Shown: positions 48,401 through 57,173, counted from the stretch's first letter. The stretch: 64,000 nucleotides of DNA from Caballeronia megalochromosomata (GCA_001580565.1 LRBF01000030.1:1-64000); one strand, 5' to 3'. Notes: generated by a model not told the origin, from the sequence alone. A program made the numbers and translations.

Positions 48401-48550
48401 ATGGACGCAAAACCGACGAAAATCCCGACGCCCGACACGGTGCATTGTCCGGATCCGGAACCGGTTGGCGTCGAGTTTCTCGCGACCGAGCTGCCCGAGC
48501 ATGTGCGCGCGTTCTTCGACGAACAGCGCAACTCGGCGCAGTCCAAATAG
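48401..48550 (+). CDS. Small acidic protein (49 aa), unknown function
   Basis: A 49-residue frame with GAGGAG seven bases before the ATG, an unusually strong ribosome site. The peptide is Pro/Glu/Asp-rich (CPDPEPVGVEFLATELPEHV), ending in basic/Gln residues. It has no signal peptide or hydrophobic segment. I do not recognise it. It stands alone in a gene-poor region ahead of the chorismate mutase. Confidence 0.55.
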   Translation: MDAKPTKIPTPDTVHCPDPEPVGVEFLATELPEHVRAFFDEQRNSAQSK

Positions 48551-48762
48551 GCGGACCCACTGGAGCACGCCGTCGTCGTGAGAACGACGCCCGCTGCATG
48601 CGGCGCATTCGGACCGTACGGTCTGGACATGGCTAACGCCAGGACGCGTCGCGCCCCTCATTCATGACCGCACGCGGGCGAGTCGTGTGGTGCGGCTCGC
48701 CTGATCGAATCCTCTTCCCTTCATCGACGGTGCGCTATTCTGGCGCTTTTGCCTGGATACCG

Positions 48763-49371
48763 ATGCGCCGCCGATCGAACACCTCCCTCCTCGCTTGCGC
48801 CGCTCTCGCCTGTGCGCTCGCGCTCGCGCTCGCCGCGCCCGCGTCCGTGCATGCCGACGGCGACGATACGCCGTTCACCAACATCATCGCGCTCGTCTCG
48901 CAACGGCTCGCGCTCGCGGAACCGGTCGCGCGCTGGAAGTGGGCACATCACGAACCGATCACCGACGCGCCGCGCGAGGAAGCGTTGCTCAAGCAAGTCG
49001 CGGAAAAGGCCTCGGACGCGCAAGTCGATCCCGAATTCGCGCGACAGTTCTTCCGCGATCAGATCGAAGCCAGCAAGGACGTGCAGAACGCGCTCTTCGC
49101 CAACTGGCGCGCGCTTAAGGCAGCGCCGGAAGCGTCGCCGCCCGATCTCGCGAAGGATACGCGTCCGAAGCTCGACCGGCTCACGCAGTCGCTCATGTCG
49201 GCGCTTGCGCATGTCGAGCCGATTCGCCATGCGCAGGACTGTCCGGTGCGGCTCGCCGAAAGCGTTGCTCGATGGAAGCATTTGACACGCTACGACTCGG
49301 CGATGAACGCGCCGCTCATGCGAGCGCTGTCGCACGTTTGCGCATCGGGCGGCGTGGGCGCGGTCGGATGA
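48763..49371 (+). CDS. Secreted (periplasmic) chorismate mutase, AroQ-gamma type
   Basis: The 202-residue protein has a signal peptide (LLACAALACALALALAAPASVHA, cleaved at AHA/VHA) and then an all-helical domain beginning TNIIALVSQRLALAEPVARWKW. That basic/Arg-rich helix and FRDQIEASKDVQ are the AroQ-gamma pattern. It converts chorismate to prephenate. A secreted form has been found in Burkholderia, Pseudomonas, Salmonella and some pathogens; what it does outside the cytoplasm is unclear. It converges with the nuclease gene; their stops are a few bases apart. Confidence 0.82.
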   Translation: MRRRSNTSLLACAALACALALALAAPASVHADGDDTPFTNIIALVSQRLALAEPVARWKWAHHEPITDAPREEALLKQVAEKASDAQVDPEFARQFFRDQIEASKDVQNALFANWRALKAAPEASPPDLAKDTRPKLDRLTQSLMSALAHVEPIRHAQDCPVRLAESVARWKHLTRYDSAMNAPLMRALSHVCASGGVGAVG

Positions 49372-49378
49372 TCGCGGG

Positions 49379-50566
49379 TCAGACGGTGGACGTGAGCGCG
49401 TTTGACGCGAGCGGCGTCACGACGAGCCCGCGCGCGAGACGCTCGCTCAGAATCCGGTAGGTCGACAGCTCGAATGAGGGTGCATCGGCGCTCGCACGAA
49501 GCGCGGCGGCTTGCGCGAACTCGCTGACGGTGCCGAGATAGCACCAGTTGTCGATGACATGCCAGACGCGCTGACCCGATGCGTCGTCGCACTCTTCGAT
49601 CGCAATCGCGCCCGCGTAAGGCCACGGCGCGCCGCGGGCATCGCCCGGGCGCGACTTCGGCGCGCGATTGTGCGCCGGACGCGCGTTGGCGATCCATTGC
49701 GCCTCGGCCAGCAGCGCGCCGATTTCGCCGCCCGTCGCCTTCCATTCGAGGCGGCGCACCAGCGCGGCCAGGCGCAGATCCTTCGCCGAACGCCGCGGGC
49801 CGACGAGATGCGAGCGCACGCGCTGCCGCAAACGCACGCTTCTGCCGCCGTAGAGCGGCGCGTCGTCGTCGCCATAGAACATGTAGACGCCGCAGCCTGC
49901 GGCGATCTGCTCGATCGTGTCTTCGTCGATGTGCGCGGCGAGCTGGAACCGGCGTGTCACGCGCTCGAGGTGCGTGCGCAGGACATCCGGCGCGTGCGCG
50001 CGATGCAGATGTTGCCAGAATTGCCAGAGCAGGTCGGCGTCGGCAAGTGCCCGGTGCCGCGCCGTGGGCACGAGCGCATGGCGCTCGACCAGTGCGTCGA
50101 GACCGTGACGGCTTTGGGCCGGATAGACCGCGCGCGAAAGCTGCACCGTGCAGAGCACGTCGGGCGCGAAGCGCAGACCCATGCGCCTGAACTCACCTTT
50201 GAGAAAGCCATGGTCGAAGTGCGCGTTATGCGCGATGAACAGCCGGCCATTCGTCCGTTCGAGCAGGCCGGACGCGAGTTGTTCGAACGTCGGGGCGTCG
50301 CGCACCATCGCGTCGGTGATGCCGGTCAACTGCTGGATGAACGCGGGGATCGGCTTTTGCGGGTTGACGAGCGACGTCCACTGCGAGACGCCCGACGGCC
50401 CAACCTCCACGATGCCGATCTCGGTGATGCGGTCCACGCCGAACGTGGCGCCGGTCGTTTCGAGATCGACGAATACGATGGGCTCGGAGGGAAAGGCAAA
50501 GCTTGCGGAGAGATCGGGATGCATCGTGAACGACGGAGCGGCGTGACAAGCGCCGGTATGGAGCAT
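49379..50566 (-). CDS. 3'-5' exonuclease (DnaQ-like DEDDh) fused to GIY-YIG endonuclease domain
   Basis: The 395-residue protein has a DEDDh exonuclease at about 28-200: FVDLETTGATFGVDRITEIGIVE with Asp-Glu, then HNAHFDHGFLKGE, and a terminal HRALADADLLWQF with His-Asp. A GIY-YIG module follows at about 215-300: AAGCGVYMFYGDDDAPLYGG plus RLRQRVRSHLVGPRR, as in UvrC and Cho. The combination is a repair-type nuclease. A start at 50524 (MHPDLSASF) is also possible. It is monocistronic on the minus strand. Confidence 0.9.
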   Translation of the reverse strand: MLHTGACHAAPSFTMHPDLSASFAFPSEPIVFVDLETTGATFGVDRITEIGIVEVGPSGVSQWTSLVNPQKPIPAFIQQLTGITDAMVRDAPTFEQLASGLLERTNGRLFIAHNAHFDHGFLKGEFRRMGLRFAPDVLCTVQLSRAVYPAQSRHGLDALVERHALVPTARHRALADADLLWQFWQHLHRAHAPDVLRTHLERVTRRFQLAAHIDEDTIEQIAAGCGVYMFYGDDDAPLYGGRSVRLRQRVRSHLVGPRRSAKDLRLAALVRRLEWKATGGEIGALLAEAQWIANARPAHNRAPKSRPGDARGAPWPYAGAIAIEECDDASGQRVWHVIDNWCYLGTVSEFAQAAALRASADAPSFELSTYRILSERLARGLVVTPLASNALTSTV

Positions 50567-51234
50567 AGGCTGGATTGCCCATTCTAACGCAGCGGCGTGT
50601 TGGGAGTTCCACTGGCATAAGTCGCGGGCGCGCCCTGTTCCGGATTATTTGCGGCGCTCGGCAACTTCATCGCGGCTCAGTTGGTCGAATTCAGAAGAGC
50701 GATTTTTTGCGCTTTCGAATTCAGCTTTCGCTGATTTTTCAGCATCGCAATAGCGGATAACCCGTAATAACATTCCCCGATTAACAGAAATTAATTTCTC
50801 CCAGCCGAGGCTCGGCCACGTTGACCGTGGCGGCCGGAAATCTCAACGCATCGCCATGAGAGTGCATCGCTCAGCCAGCGGCGGCGCGGCGGGCGATGCC
50901 CGTTCCTGAAGCGCCGGACGGCGTGGTTTTCACGATTATTTGCCCGTCAAATTAAAATCACTTTAATCACAACTTTGTATTTTGCTTCTCCGTGACTTGT
51001 CCAGGCAATTATGAGTGATCTTCGAATCCGAGCCATTGGAAATATTTGCGACTAAGAGCGCTCATTGCAGATTGATCAGCAATATATCGACGCGTCTGAT
51101 TTAAATACGAAACCTTCATTCACCCTGTAACAGGATTATCCGAATCGTAAGTGTTTACTCGTCTTGCCCGATCCTCCGCCATTAAGCAACATGGAAAGTA
51201 AGCCACGACTTAAATGTAATGGAGGACACCGACG
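50567..51234. other. 668-bp AT-rich region with no gene
   Basis: Between about 50640 and 51210 the sequence is much more AT-rich than coding regions (for example TTTAATCACAACTTTGTATT). I see no gene with a ribosome site, and no tRNA or repeat. It could carry the promoter for the small gene at 51235. Confidence 0.55.
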
Positions 51235-51462
51235 ATGATTCAACTCAATCGATTTGTGCAATGGTTGAAATCGCTCGCCGCGCCATCGATCACGCCGGCG
51301 GCGGAGGCTGCTTCATCGCTCGATTTCGACCCCGCCTGGCACGGCGATCACTGGCAGAACCTGCTCTCATCGCCAATGGATGCAAGGCACTACGTGATGG
51401 AGGACTGGACGACGCCGCTCGACGGCGACCTCGTCGCGGACGAAAACGCCCGACGCGGGTAA
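51235..51462 (+). CDS. Small protein (75 aa), unknown function
   Basis: The frame starts with ATG after GGAGG nine bases upstream. It has a mildly hydrophobic Ala/Ser-rich segment and then an acidic, aromatic part (DFDPAWHGDHWQNLLSSP). No recognisable family. It is followed by a terminator-like inverted repeat and an AT-rich region before the porin. The composition near its end differs from the AT-rich flanks, supporting real coding. Confidence 0.55.
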   Translation: MIQLNRFVQWLKSLAAPSITPAAEAASSLDFDPAWHGDHWQNLLSSPMDARHYVMEDWTTPLDGDLVADENARRG

Positions 51463-51973
51463 CACGACGGAGCAAAAAAAAAGCGCGACCGGGAAGTCGC
51501 GCTGACAAAGTTTGGAGATCTTTTTCCGTCAACGAAAAAGTCTGCTTCGGAAAGCAGAAACGACAGTATAGCGATACGACCTGCATTAATTACCTGCAAA
51601 AGCCGCAAACTTCTGTTTCAAATATCTCAACAATCGATTTTCCGAAATTTTTGGTTATTTCCGGCGTGAATCATGTCGCGCATGCGCAACGTCGTTTGGT
51701 TGACACCTCTGCCCTTACGACTTTATTCGCCGATAAATCATTGTATATAAAGAAAAATATGCGCCACGGCGATCATTGCCGCATCAACAATGGTTTATTG
51801 TGGAAATTGGAAGGCCTTCCCTGTAACACCGTCTTTACACTTCGTCTGGTCCGGAAACAAATGTGTCGCGCCGCCGATGCATTGCTCCTCCGCCCGCGCC
51901 TCTCGCAGCGCGCCGGAGCGAGGTTTCCTCAAAGCCTGGGTCCCCGGCCCAATCTGCTCTCGGAGTTACAAAG
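51463..51973. other. 510-bp porin upstream region
   Basis: AT-rich sequence with no convincing gene. TTGTATATAAAG near 51738-51749 resembles a -10-type element, but I cannot place a -35 with confidence. The region may contain binding sites or an RNA leader that regulate the porin. Confidence 0.4.
51472..51505 (-). terminator. Stem-loop with A run: terminator for minus-strand reading
   Basis: AGCGCGAC (51482-51489) and GTCGCGCT (51496-51503) pair around CGGGAA. A run of ten A lies before it on the plus strand, so it reads as a T run on the minus strand. No minus-strand gene is evident nearby; it may simply end the small gene upstream weakly. Confidence 0.55.
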
Positions 51974-53116
51974 ATGAAAAAGACTCTCATGGTCGCCGCC
52001 CTGTCGGGCGTTTTTGCTACCGCCGCCCATGCGCAAAGCAGCGTCACGCTGTACGGCCTGATCGATGCGGGCATCACCTACACGAACAATCAGCAAGGCC
52101 ACAGCAACTGGAAGGCGACGAGCGGCTCCGTGAACGGCAGCCGTTGGGGCCTGCGCGGTTCCGAAGACCTCGGCGGCGGCCTGAAGGCGATCTTCACGTT
52201 GGAGAACGGCTTCAACATCATGAACGGCACGAATGGCCAGGGTGGTCGTGAGTTCGGCCGTCAGGCATTCGTCGGTCTGTCGAGCGATCAATTCGGCGCC
52301 GTGACCCTCGGCCGTCAATATGACTCCGTGGTCGACTTCCTCGGGCCTCTGGCTCTGACGGGCACGCAATACGGCGGCACGCAGTTCGCCCACCCGTTCG
52401 ACAACGACAACCTCGACAACACGTTCCGCGTCAACAACTCGGTCAAGTACACGAGCGCGAACTACGCCGGCTTCAAGCTGGGCGCAATGTACGGCTTCTC
52501 GAACGAAGCAGGCGGCTTTGCGGATAACCGCGCTTACAGCGTCGGCGCGTCGTACAACTACGGTCCGTTGAACGTTGCTGCTGCGTACCTGCAACTGAAC
52601 AACGTCGGCTCGGCCACGAACAACGTGAACGGCTCGGTCACGACCGACAACACGCCGTTCGTCGCTTCGCGTCAGCGCATCTTCGGCGGCGGCATCAACT
52701 ACGCGTTCGGCGCGGCAACGGTCGGCTTCGTGTTCACGCAAACGATGCTCGACAACGCAACGCAACTGACGAACGTCGGCTCGCAAGGCGCTGGCACGAT
52801 CGCGCTGAACGGCGACAGCATGCGCTTCACGAACTACGAAGTGAACGGCCGCTACAACCTGACGCCGGCTCTGTCGATCGCGGGTGCGTACACGTACACG
52901 GACAGCCGTATCGAAGGCGAAAAGCCGAAGTTCCACCAGTTCAGCCTGCAAACGGCGTATGCGCTGTCGAAGCGTACCGACGTGTACCTGCAAGGCGAAT
53001 ACCAGCACATGACCGACCAGGAAGGTCTGCCGGTCGGCGCGGTGATCAACGGCGTGGGTATGTCGTCGAACGGCAACCAAGTGTCGGCAACGATCGGCAT
53101 GCGTCACCGCTTCTAA
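51974..53116 (+). CDS. Outer-membrane porin (Gram-negative porin family, OpcP-like)
   Basis: The 380-residue protein has a signal peptide (KKTLMVAALSGVFATAAHAQ, AHA cleavage) and a SSVTLYGLIDAGITYTNN start typical of betaproteobacterial porins. The middle holds many alternating beta strands (SSVTLYG, RRWGLRGSEDLGGGLKAIFTLE-like). The C-terminal Phe in ATIGMRHRF is the outer-membrane assembly signal. It forms a trimeric general diffusion pore. Codon use, rich in GCT, CGT and AAG, differs from the neighbours and suggests high expression. A strong terminator follows. Confidence 0.93.
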   Translation: MKKTLMVAALSGVFATAAHAQSSVTLYGLIDAGITYTNNQQGHSNWKATSGSVNGSRWGLRGSEDLGGGLKAIFTLENGFNIMNGTNGQGGREFGRQAFVGLSSDQFGAVTLGRQYDSVVDFLGPLALTGTQYGGTQFAHPFDNDNLDNTFRVNNSVKYTSANYAGFKLGAMYGFSNEAGGFADNRAYSVGASYNYGPLNVAAAYLQLNNVGSATNNVNGSVTTDNTPFVASRQRIFGGGINYAFGAATVGFVFTQTMLDNATQLTNVGSQGAGTIALNGDSMRFTNYEVNGRYNLTPALSIAGAYTYTDSRIEGEKPKFHQFSLQTAYALSKRTDVYLQGEYQHMTDQEGLPVGAVINGVGMSSNGNQVSATIGMRHRF

Positions 53117-53140
53117 GCTTCACAGGCAGTCCAGCTGTAG

Positions 53141-53170
53141 AAAAGCCGCTCTCCGGAGCGGCTTTTTTTC
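53141..53170 (+). terminator. Strong terminator after the porin
   Basis: AAAAGCCGCT and AGCGGCTTTT pair around CTCCGG, ending in a T run of seven. Confidence 0.93.
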
Positions 53171-53194
53171 GTCTGTACGACACCCTGCCTGCGA

Positions 53195-53746
53195 TCAATG
53201 CGGATAGCGCACATCCAGAATGTCGATGTGCTGCACGCCCGCCGGCGTGTGCAGCGCGACCGTATCGCCGATCTTCGCCTTCAGCAGCGCCCGCGCGACC
53301 GGCGAGATCCAGCTCACGTAGCCGCGATCCAGATCCACTTCGTCCACGCCGACGATCGTTACCGTTTTCGTGTCGCCGTCATCGCCCGCGTAGTCCACCG
53401 TGGCGCCGAAGAACACCTGGTCGACGTTCTCCTGTCTGCTGCTGTCCACCACTTCCGCAAGATCGAGCCGCTTGCCCAGAAAGCGAATGCGCCGGTCGAT
53501 TTCGCGCAGCCGCCGCTTGCCGTAGATATAGTCGCCGTTCTCCGAGCGATCGCCGTTGGAAGCGGCCCAGGAGACGAGTCTGACGACCTCCGGGCGCTCC
53601 GTATCCAGAAGTTGCAGGAGCTCGTCACGCAGCCGCTGGTGGCCCGCCGGCGTGATGTAATTCTTCGTGCCCGCCGGGACGTCCGGATGGCCGAGTTCGA
53701 GGTCGTCGTCGGTGTCATCCGACTCTTTGACAAATGCCTTGTTCAT
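53195..53746 (-). CDS. greB: Transcription elongation factor GreB
   Basis: GreB rescues backtracked RNA polymerase by stimulating transcript cleavage. The 183-residue protein has an N-terminal coiled coil near residues 30-95 and a C-terminal FKBP-like domain. ITPAGHQRLRDELLQLLDTERPEVV and AASNGDRSENGDYIYGKRRLR, with the Glu/Asp tip, are the signature. The SWISPVARALLKAKIGD segment ends the protein. An N-terminal acidic extension (ESDDTDDDLELG) is unusual among GreB. It lies between the porin and a tRNA-Arg gene. Confidence 0.94.
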   Translation of the reverse strand: MNKAFVKESDDTDDDLELGHPDVPAGTKNYITPAGHQRLRDELLQLLDTERPEVVRLVSWAASNGDRSENGDYIYGKRRLREIDRRIRFLGKRLDLAEVVDSSRQENVDQVFFGATVDYAGDDGDTKTVTIVGVDEVDLDRGYVSWISPVARALLKAKIGDTVALHTPAGVQHIDILDVRYPH

Positions 53747-53866
53747 GATGCGAATCGATGTCCAATTCCGGGAGATACCTGCTTTCGAAACCTCAACTTA
53801 CCACGCCGCAGGCCTCGTTCGTCGAATAAGGGCCGCGAGAAAATTCGAAAGTGCGGTCAAAACCCC

Positions 53867-53895
53867 TTCCTTTTCGGAACAGGCTTGGCTATAAT
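53867..53895 (+). promoter_or_regulatory. Promoter of tRNA-Arg 1
   Basis: TATAAT at 53890-53895, with a weak TTCCTT 17 bases upstream. The tRNA begins 14 bases after the -10 box. Confidence 0.5.
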
Positions 53896-53908
53896 TCCGC
53901 TTCTGCGT

Positions 53909-53985
53909 GCGGCTGTAGCTCAGTTGGATAGAGTACTTGGCTACGAACCAAGGGGTCGTGGGTTCGAATCCTGCCAGCCGCGCCA
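53909..53985 (+). tRNA. tRNA-Arg(ACG), copy 1
   Basis: GCGGCTG and CAGCCGC pair fully, with discriminator G and encoded CCA. The anticodon arm CTTGG-CTACGAA-CCAAG gives ACG (ICG after editing), reading CGT, CGC and CGA. Length is 77 bases. Confidence 0.97.
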
Positions 53986-54085
53986 CCTATTCTGATGTTT
54001 TCACGCCCGGCGGTCGCGCCGCCCGATGAAAAGATCATGCGCTTAACCACAAGCGCAGTGCAGTATAAGCAGTACCGTTTTGCGT

Positions 54086-54162
54086 GCGGCTGTAGCTCAG
54101 TTGGATAGAGTACTTGGCTACGAACCAAGGGGTCGTGGGTTCGAATCCTGCCAGCCGCGCCA
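54086..54162 (+). tRNA. tRNA-Arg(ACG), copy 2
   Basis: Identical in sequence to copy 1, starting 177 bases downstream. The 100-base spacer is not a copy of the first upstream region except for the TGCGT just before the tRNA. No clear independent promoter. Confidence 0.97.
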
Positions 54163-54168
54163 TCTTTC

Positions 54169-54198
54169 GAAGGGCCTTCCATACGGAAGGCCCTTTTT
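54169..54198 (+). terminator. Terminator after the tRNA-Arg pair
   Basis: GAAGGGCCTTCC and GGAAGGCCCTTT form a nested stem with a T run. Confidence 0.85.
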
Positions 54199-54223
54199 GT
54201 TTGCCGCGTGCCTCGGGTGTCGA

Positions 54224-54715
54224 CTATTGACGCGGCGCGGAGCCGATATCGCCGATATGCAGTTCCGGGCTCGGCACGTCTTCCACCGACGCCACCGCAC
54301 TCGACTCCCCGATCGCTTCCGCCCGCGCGCCGAGCAAGGTCTGCGAACGGCGCGGGAACTCGTCGTCGACGGTATCGCCGAACGCATGTCGCACGAACGC
54401 CCGCAGCAAGGCAATGCGCAGCGACGGACCGCGCCCTTCGACCGGCTGGCCGTCCTTGCCGAAGGTCACGGTGCATACCACCTCGCCGCGCCCGTGATCG
54501 TGCATCTCGAGCTTGCAGGCGCGCTCCAGCACGACCGACGCCGCTTCCCACGACGTCGACGGCAGGAAGCGCCCGTCCCAAGGCTTGCCTCGGTCGTTGC
54601 CGCGTATGGAGAGCGTCTCTCCGCTATCGGTGAAGTGAATCTCTCGGATGAATTCGTGCAGTCCGCGTGCGACCCAATAGTCGAGGGTGTCGTCTTCGAG
54701 ATCGGAAGTGTTCAT
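54224..54715 (-). CDS. NinX-like (DUF2591) protein
   Basis: The 163-residue protein begins MNTSDLEDDTLDYWVARGLH. LDYWVAR, then FLPSTSWEAASVVLERA, then GPSLRIALLRAFVRHAFGD follows the layout of lambda-type NinX (DUF2591): an N-terminal LDYWVA helix, a ST-W middle motif and an Ala-rich C-terminal helix. No family member of known function is recalled. Its place between tRNA-Arg genes and relA/spoT is a core position, which is unusual for a phage-type domain. The start at 54715 has no strong ribosome site. Confidence 0.65.
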   Translation of the reverse strand: MNTSDLEDDTLDYWVARGLHEFIREIHFTDSGETLSIRGNDRGKPWDGRFLPSTSWEAASVVLERACKLEMHDHGRGEVVCTVTFGKDGQPVEGRGPSLRIALLRAFVRHAFGDTVDDEFPRRSQTLLGARAEAIGESSAVASVEDVPSPELHIGDIGSAPRQ

Positions 54716-54776
54716 TGCGGCGCTCTCTCCTGTTCGTCGAATGACGAAGGCATGCACGCCGCATTCCCGCGCCGCG

Positions 54777-57173
54777 TCAGTAGTCGGCGCGCTCGCGGTC
54801 GATGCGCATGCCGCCGTCCTGATTGCGGTGATGCGGTTCGTCGCTCGGACGCTCGCGCGCGATGCGCATCACGTCCGGATTGGTGCGCACGCGGCGCATG
54901 ACGTTGGCCAGATGCACGCGGTCGCTGACCTGGATCACGAAGCGCAGCATCTTCGCTTCCTGCGACACGTCTTCGTCCATCGCGATATGCACGATGTTCG
55001 CGTCGGCCGACGTGATATCCGCCGCGACGCGCGCGAACACGCCCTTCGTATTCTTCACGAGCACCTTCACGGCGACGTCGAACAGACGCCCCGGCTGCGG
55101 CGCCCACGCGACGTCGATCCAGCGGCCCGGATCGCGCCGGTGAATCCGTTGCGCGACGCGGCATTCGGTCGTGTGAATCGCCATGCCGAGCCCGATGCCG
55201 ATGTAGCCCATGATGTCGTCGCCGGGAATCGGGCGGCAGCACGGCGACAATTGCACCGACATGCCTTCCGTGCCCGTGATGACCACCGGCGGCGCGGTAT
55301 TCGTGTTGTGATGCTCGCGATGCGGATGATCTTCGTCGTCGGCGATGCCGTTCATCAGCACTTCGATACGCTTGGCCATCACCGCTGCCACGCGACGGCC
55401 GAGACCGATATCCGCGAAAATTTCCTGGCGCGTCTTGTTGCCGGTCCACTGCACGAGCCTTTCCCACACTTCCGGCGTGACATCCGACAGCGCGAGGCCG
55501 TAGCCCTTGAGACTCTGATCCACGAGCCGCTCGCCCAACTGGACCGACTCGTTCAGGCGCATCGTCTTCAGGTAGTGTCGGATCGCCGAGCGCGCCTTGC
55601 CGGTGCGAACGAAGCCGAGCCACGCGGGATTCGGTTTCGAATACGGCGCGGTGATCACTTCGACGATATCGCCGCTCTTCAGCTCCGTGCGCAGCGGCAG
55701 GAGCTCGTTGTTGATCTTCACCGCGACGCACTGGTTGCCGAGGTCGCTGTGGATCGAATACGCGAAGTCGAGCGCAGTCGCGCCGCGCGGCAGCGGCATG
55801 ATCTTCGACTTCGGTGTAAATACGTAGACCGCGTCCGGGAACAGGTCGATCTTGACGTGTTCGAGGAATTCGCTCGAATCGCCCGCTTCGCTTTGAATAT
55901 CGAGCAGCGATTTGAGCCACTGATGCGCGCGCTTCTGGACGTCGTTCAGGTCCGCGCCGCCGTTCTTGTAGAGCCAGTGCGCCGCGACGCCCGCCTCGGC
56001 GATTTCGTGCATTTTGCGCGTGCGGATCTGGAACTCGATCGGCGCGCCGAAGGGACCCACCAGCGTGGTGTGCAACGACTGGTAGCCGTTCACCTTCGGA
56101 ATGGCGATGTAATCCTTGAACTTGCCCGGCACCGGCTTGTAGAGCGCATGCAGCGCGCCGATGCACGTATAGCATTCCAGCGCGCTCTCGACGACCACGC
56201 GAAAACCGTAGACATCGAGCACTTGCGAAAACGACAACTGCTTGTCGCGCATCTTCTTGTAGATGCTGTAGATCGTTTTCTCGCGGCCGGTGACTTCCGC
56301 ATTGATCTTCGCATCCGCGATGGTGCGTTGCACAGCTTCGAGAATCTTGCCGACCACTTCGCGCCGATTCCCGCGCGCGGCCTTCACGGCCTTTTCGAGC
56401 GTCGCGTAACGGTTCGGATTGAAGTTCGCGAAGGACAGATCCTGCAGTTCGCGATAGGTGTTGTTCAGGCCGAGCCGGTGCGCGATCGGCGCGTAGATAT
56501 CCAGCGTCTCCCGCGCCACGCGCCGGCGCTTCTCCGGCGGCACCGCACCGAGCGTGCGCATGTTGTGCAGCCGGTCGGCGAGCTTGACGAGAATGACGCG
56601 CACGTCGCGCGCCATCGCGAGCAGCATCTTGCGGAAGTTTTCCGCCTGCGCTTCCTCGCGATTACGGAATTCCATCTTGTCCAATTTGGACAAGCCGTCG
56701 ACCAGTTCCGCCACCTTCGCGCCGAATCGTTCCGCGATCTCGGCCTTGGTCACGCCCTGGTCTTCGATCACGTCGTGCAGCAGCGCCGCCATGATCGACT
56801 GCGCATCGAGCTTCCAGCCCGCGCAGATTTCCGCGACCGCGACCGGATGCGTGATGTACGGCTCACCGCTCTGGCGATACTGCCCGAGGTGGGCTTCGTC
56901 GCTGAAGTGGAAAGCCGCCTTGACTTCCTTGATCTCTTCCGGGGTGATGTAGTTCGCGAGCCCGTTCGTCAGTTTCGCGATGGAAACGACGTCGTGCTTG
57001 CGCGGCTGCTCCGGCGTGGCGGTCGGGCCGAACAGATGGCGGAAGGACTGTTCGAGGACCGCGTCGATGTACTTGCGCGCCGCATGCGGCTTGTCGGCAT
57101 CGAGCACGGAATCCTGATCGATTTCGAGGTCGGGGTCCACGGAGGCGGAGATGGGCAACGGTGTCTGACTCAT
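54777..57173 (-). CDS. spoT: Bifunctional (p)ppGpp synthetase/hydrolase (SpoT/RelA type)
   Basis: The 798-residue protein carries the HD hydrolase with His109 and H133D134 in AALLHDVIEDQG, so it can degrade (p)ppGpp. The synthetase domain has YGFRVVVES and GKFKDYIAIPKVNGYQSLHT. The hydrolase-competent form typically has RFKD at this point; here it is KFKD. TGS (ALDFAYSIHSDLGNQCVAVK) and an ACT domain near the end (LRFVIQVSDRVHLANVM) are present. It regulates the stringent response. It is in the yicC-gmk-rpoZ block. Confidence 0.94.
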   Translation of the reverse strand: MSQTPLPISASVDPDLEIDQDSVLDADKPHAARKYIDAVLEQSFRHLFGPTATPEQPRKHDVVSIAKLTNGLANYITPEEIKEVKAAFHFSDEAHLGQYRQSGEPYITHPVAVAEICAGWKLDAQSIMAALLHDVIEDQGVTKAEIAERFGAKVAELVDGLSKLDKMEFRNREEAQAENFRKMLLAMARDVRVILVKLADRLHNMRTLGAVPPEKRRRVARETLDIYAPIAHRLGLNNTYRELQDLSFANFNPNRYATLEKAVKAARGNRREVVGKILEAVQRTIADAKINAEVTGREKTIYSIYKKMRDKQLSFSQVLDVYGFRVVVESALECYTCIGALHALYKPVPGKFKDYIAIPKVNGYQSLHTTLVGPFGAPIEFQIRTRKMHEIAEAGVAAHWLYKNGGADLNDVQKRAHQWLKSLLDIQSEAGDSSEFLEHVKIDLFPDAVYVFTPKSKIMPLPRGATALDFAYSIHSDLGNQCVAVKINNELLPLRTELKSGDIVEVITAPYSKPNPAWLGFVRTGKARSAIRHYLKTMRLNESVQLGERLVDQSLKGYGLALSDVTPEVWERLVQWTGNKTRQEIFADIGLGRRVAAVMAKRIEVLMNGIADDEDHPHREHHNTNTAPPVVITGTEGMSVQLSPCCRPIPGDDIMGYIGIGLGMAIHTTECRVAQRIHRRDPGRWIDVAWAPQPGRLFDVAVKVLVKNTKGVFARVAADITSADANIVHIAMDEDVSQEAKMLRFVIQVSDRVHLANVMRRVRTNPDVMRIARERPSDEPHHRNQDGGMRIDRERADY

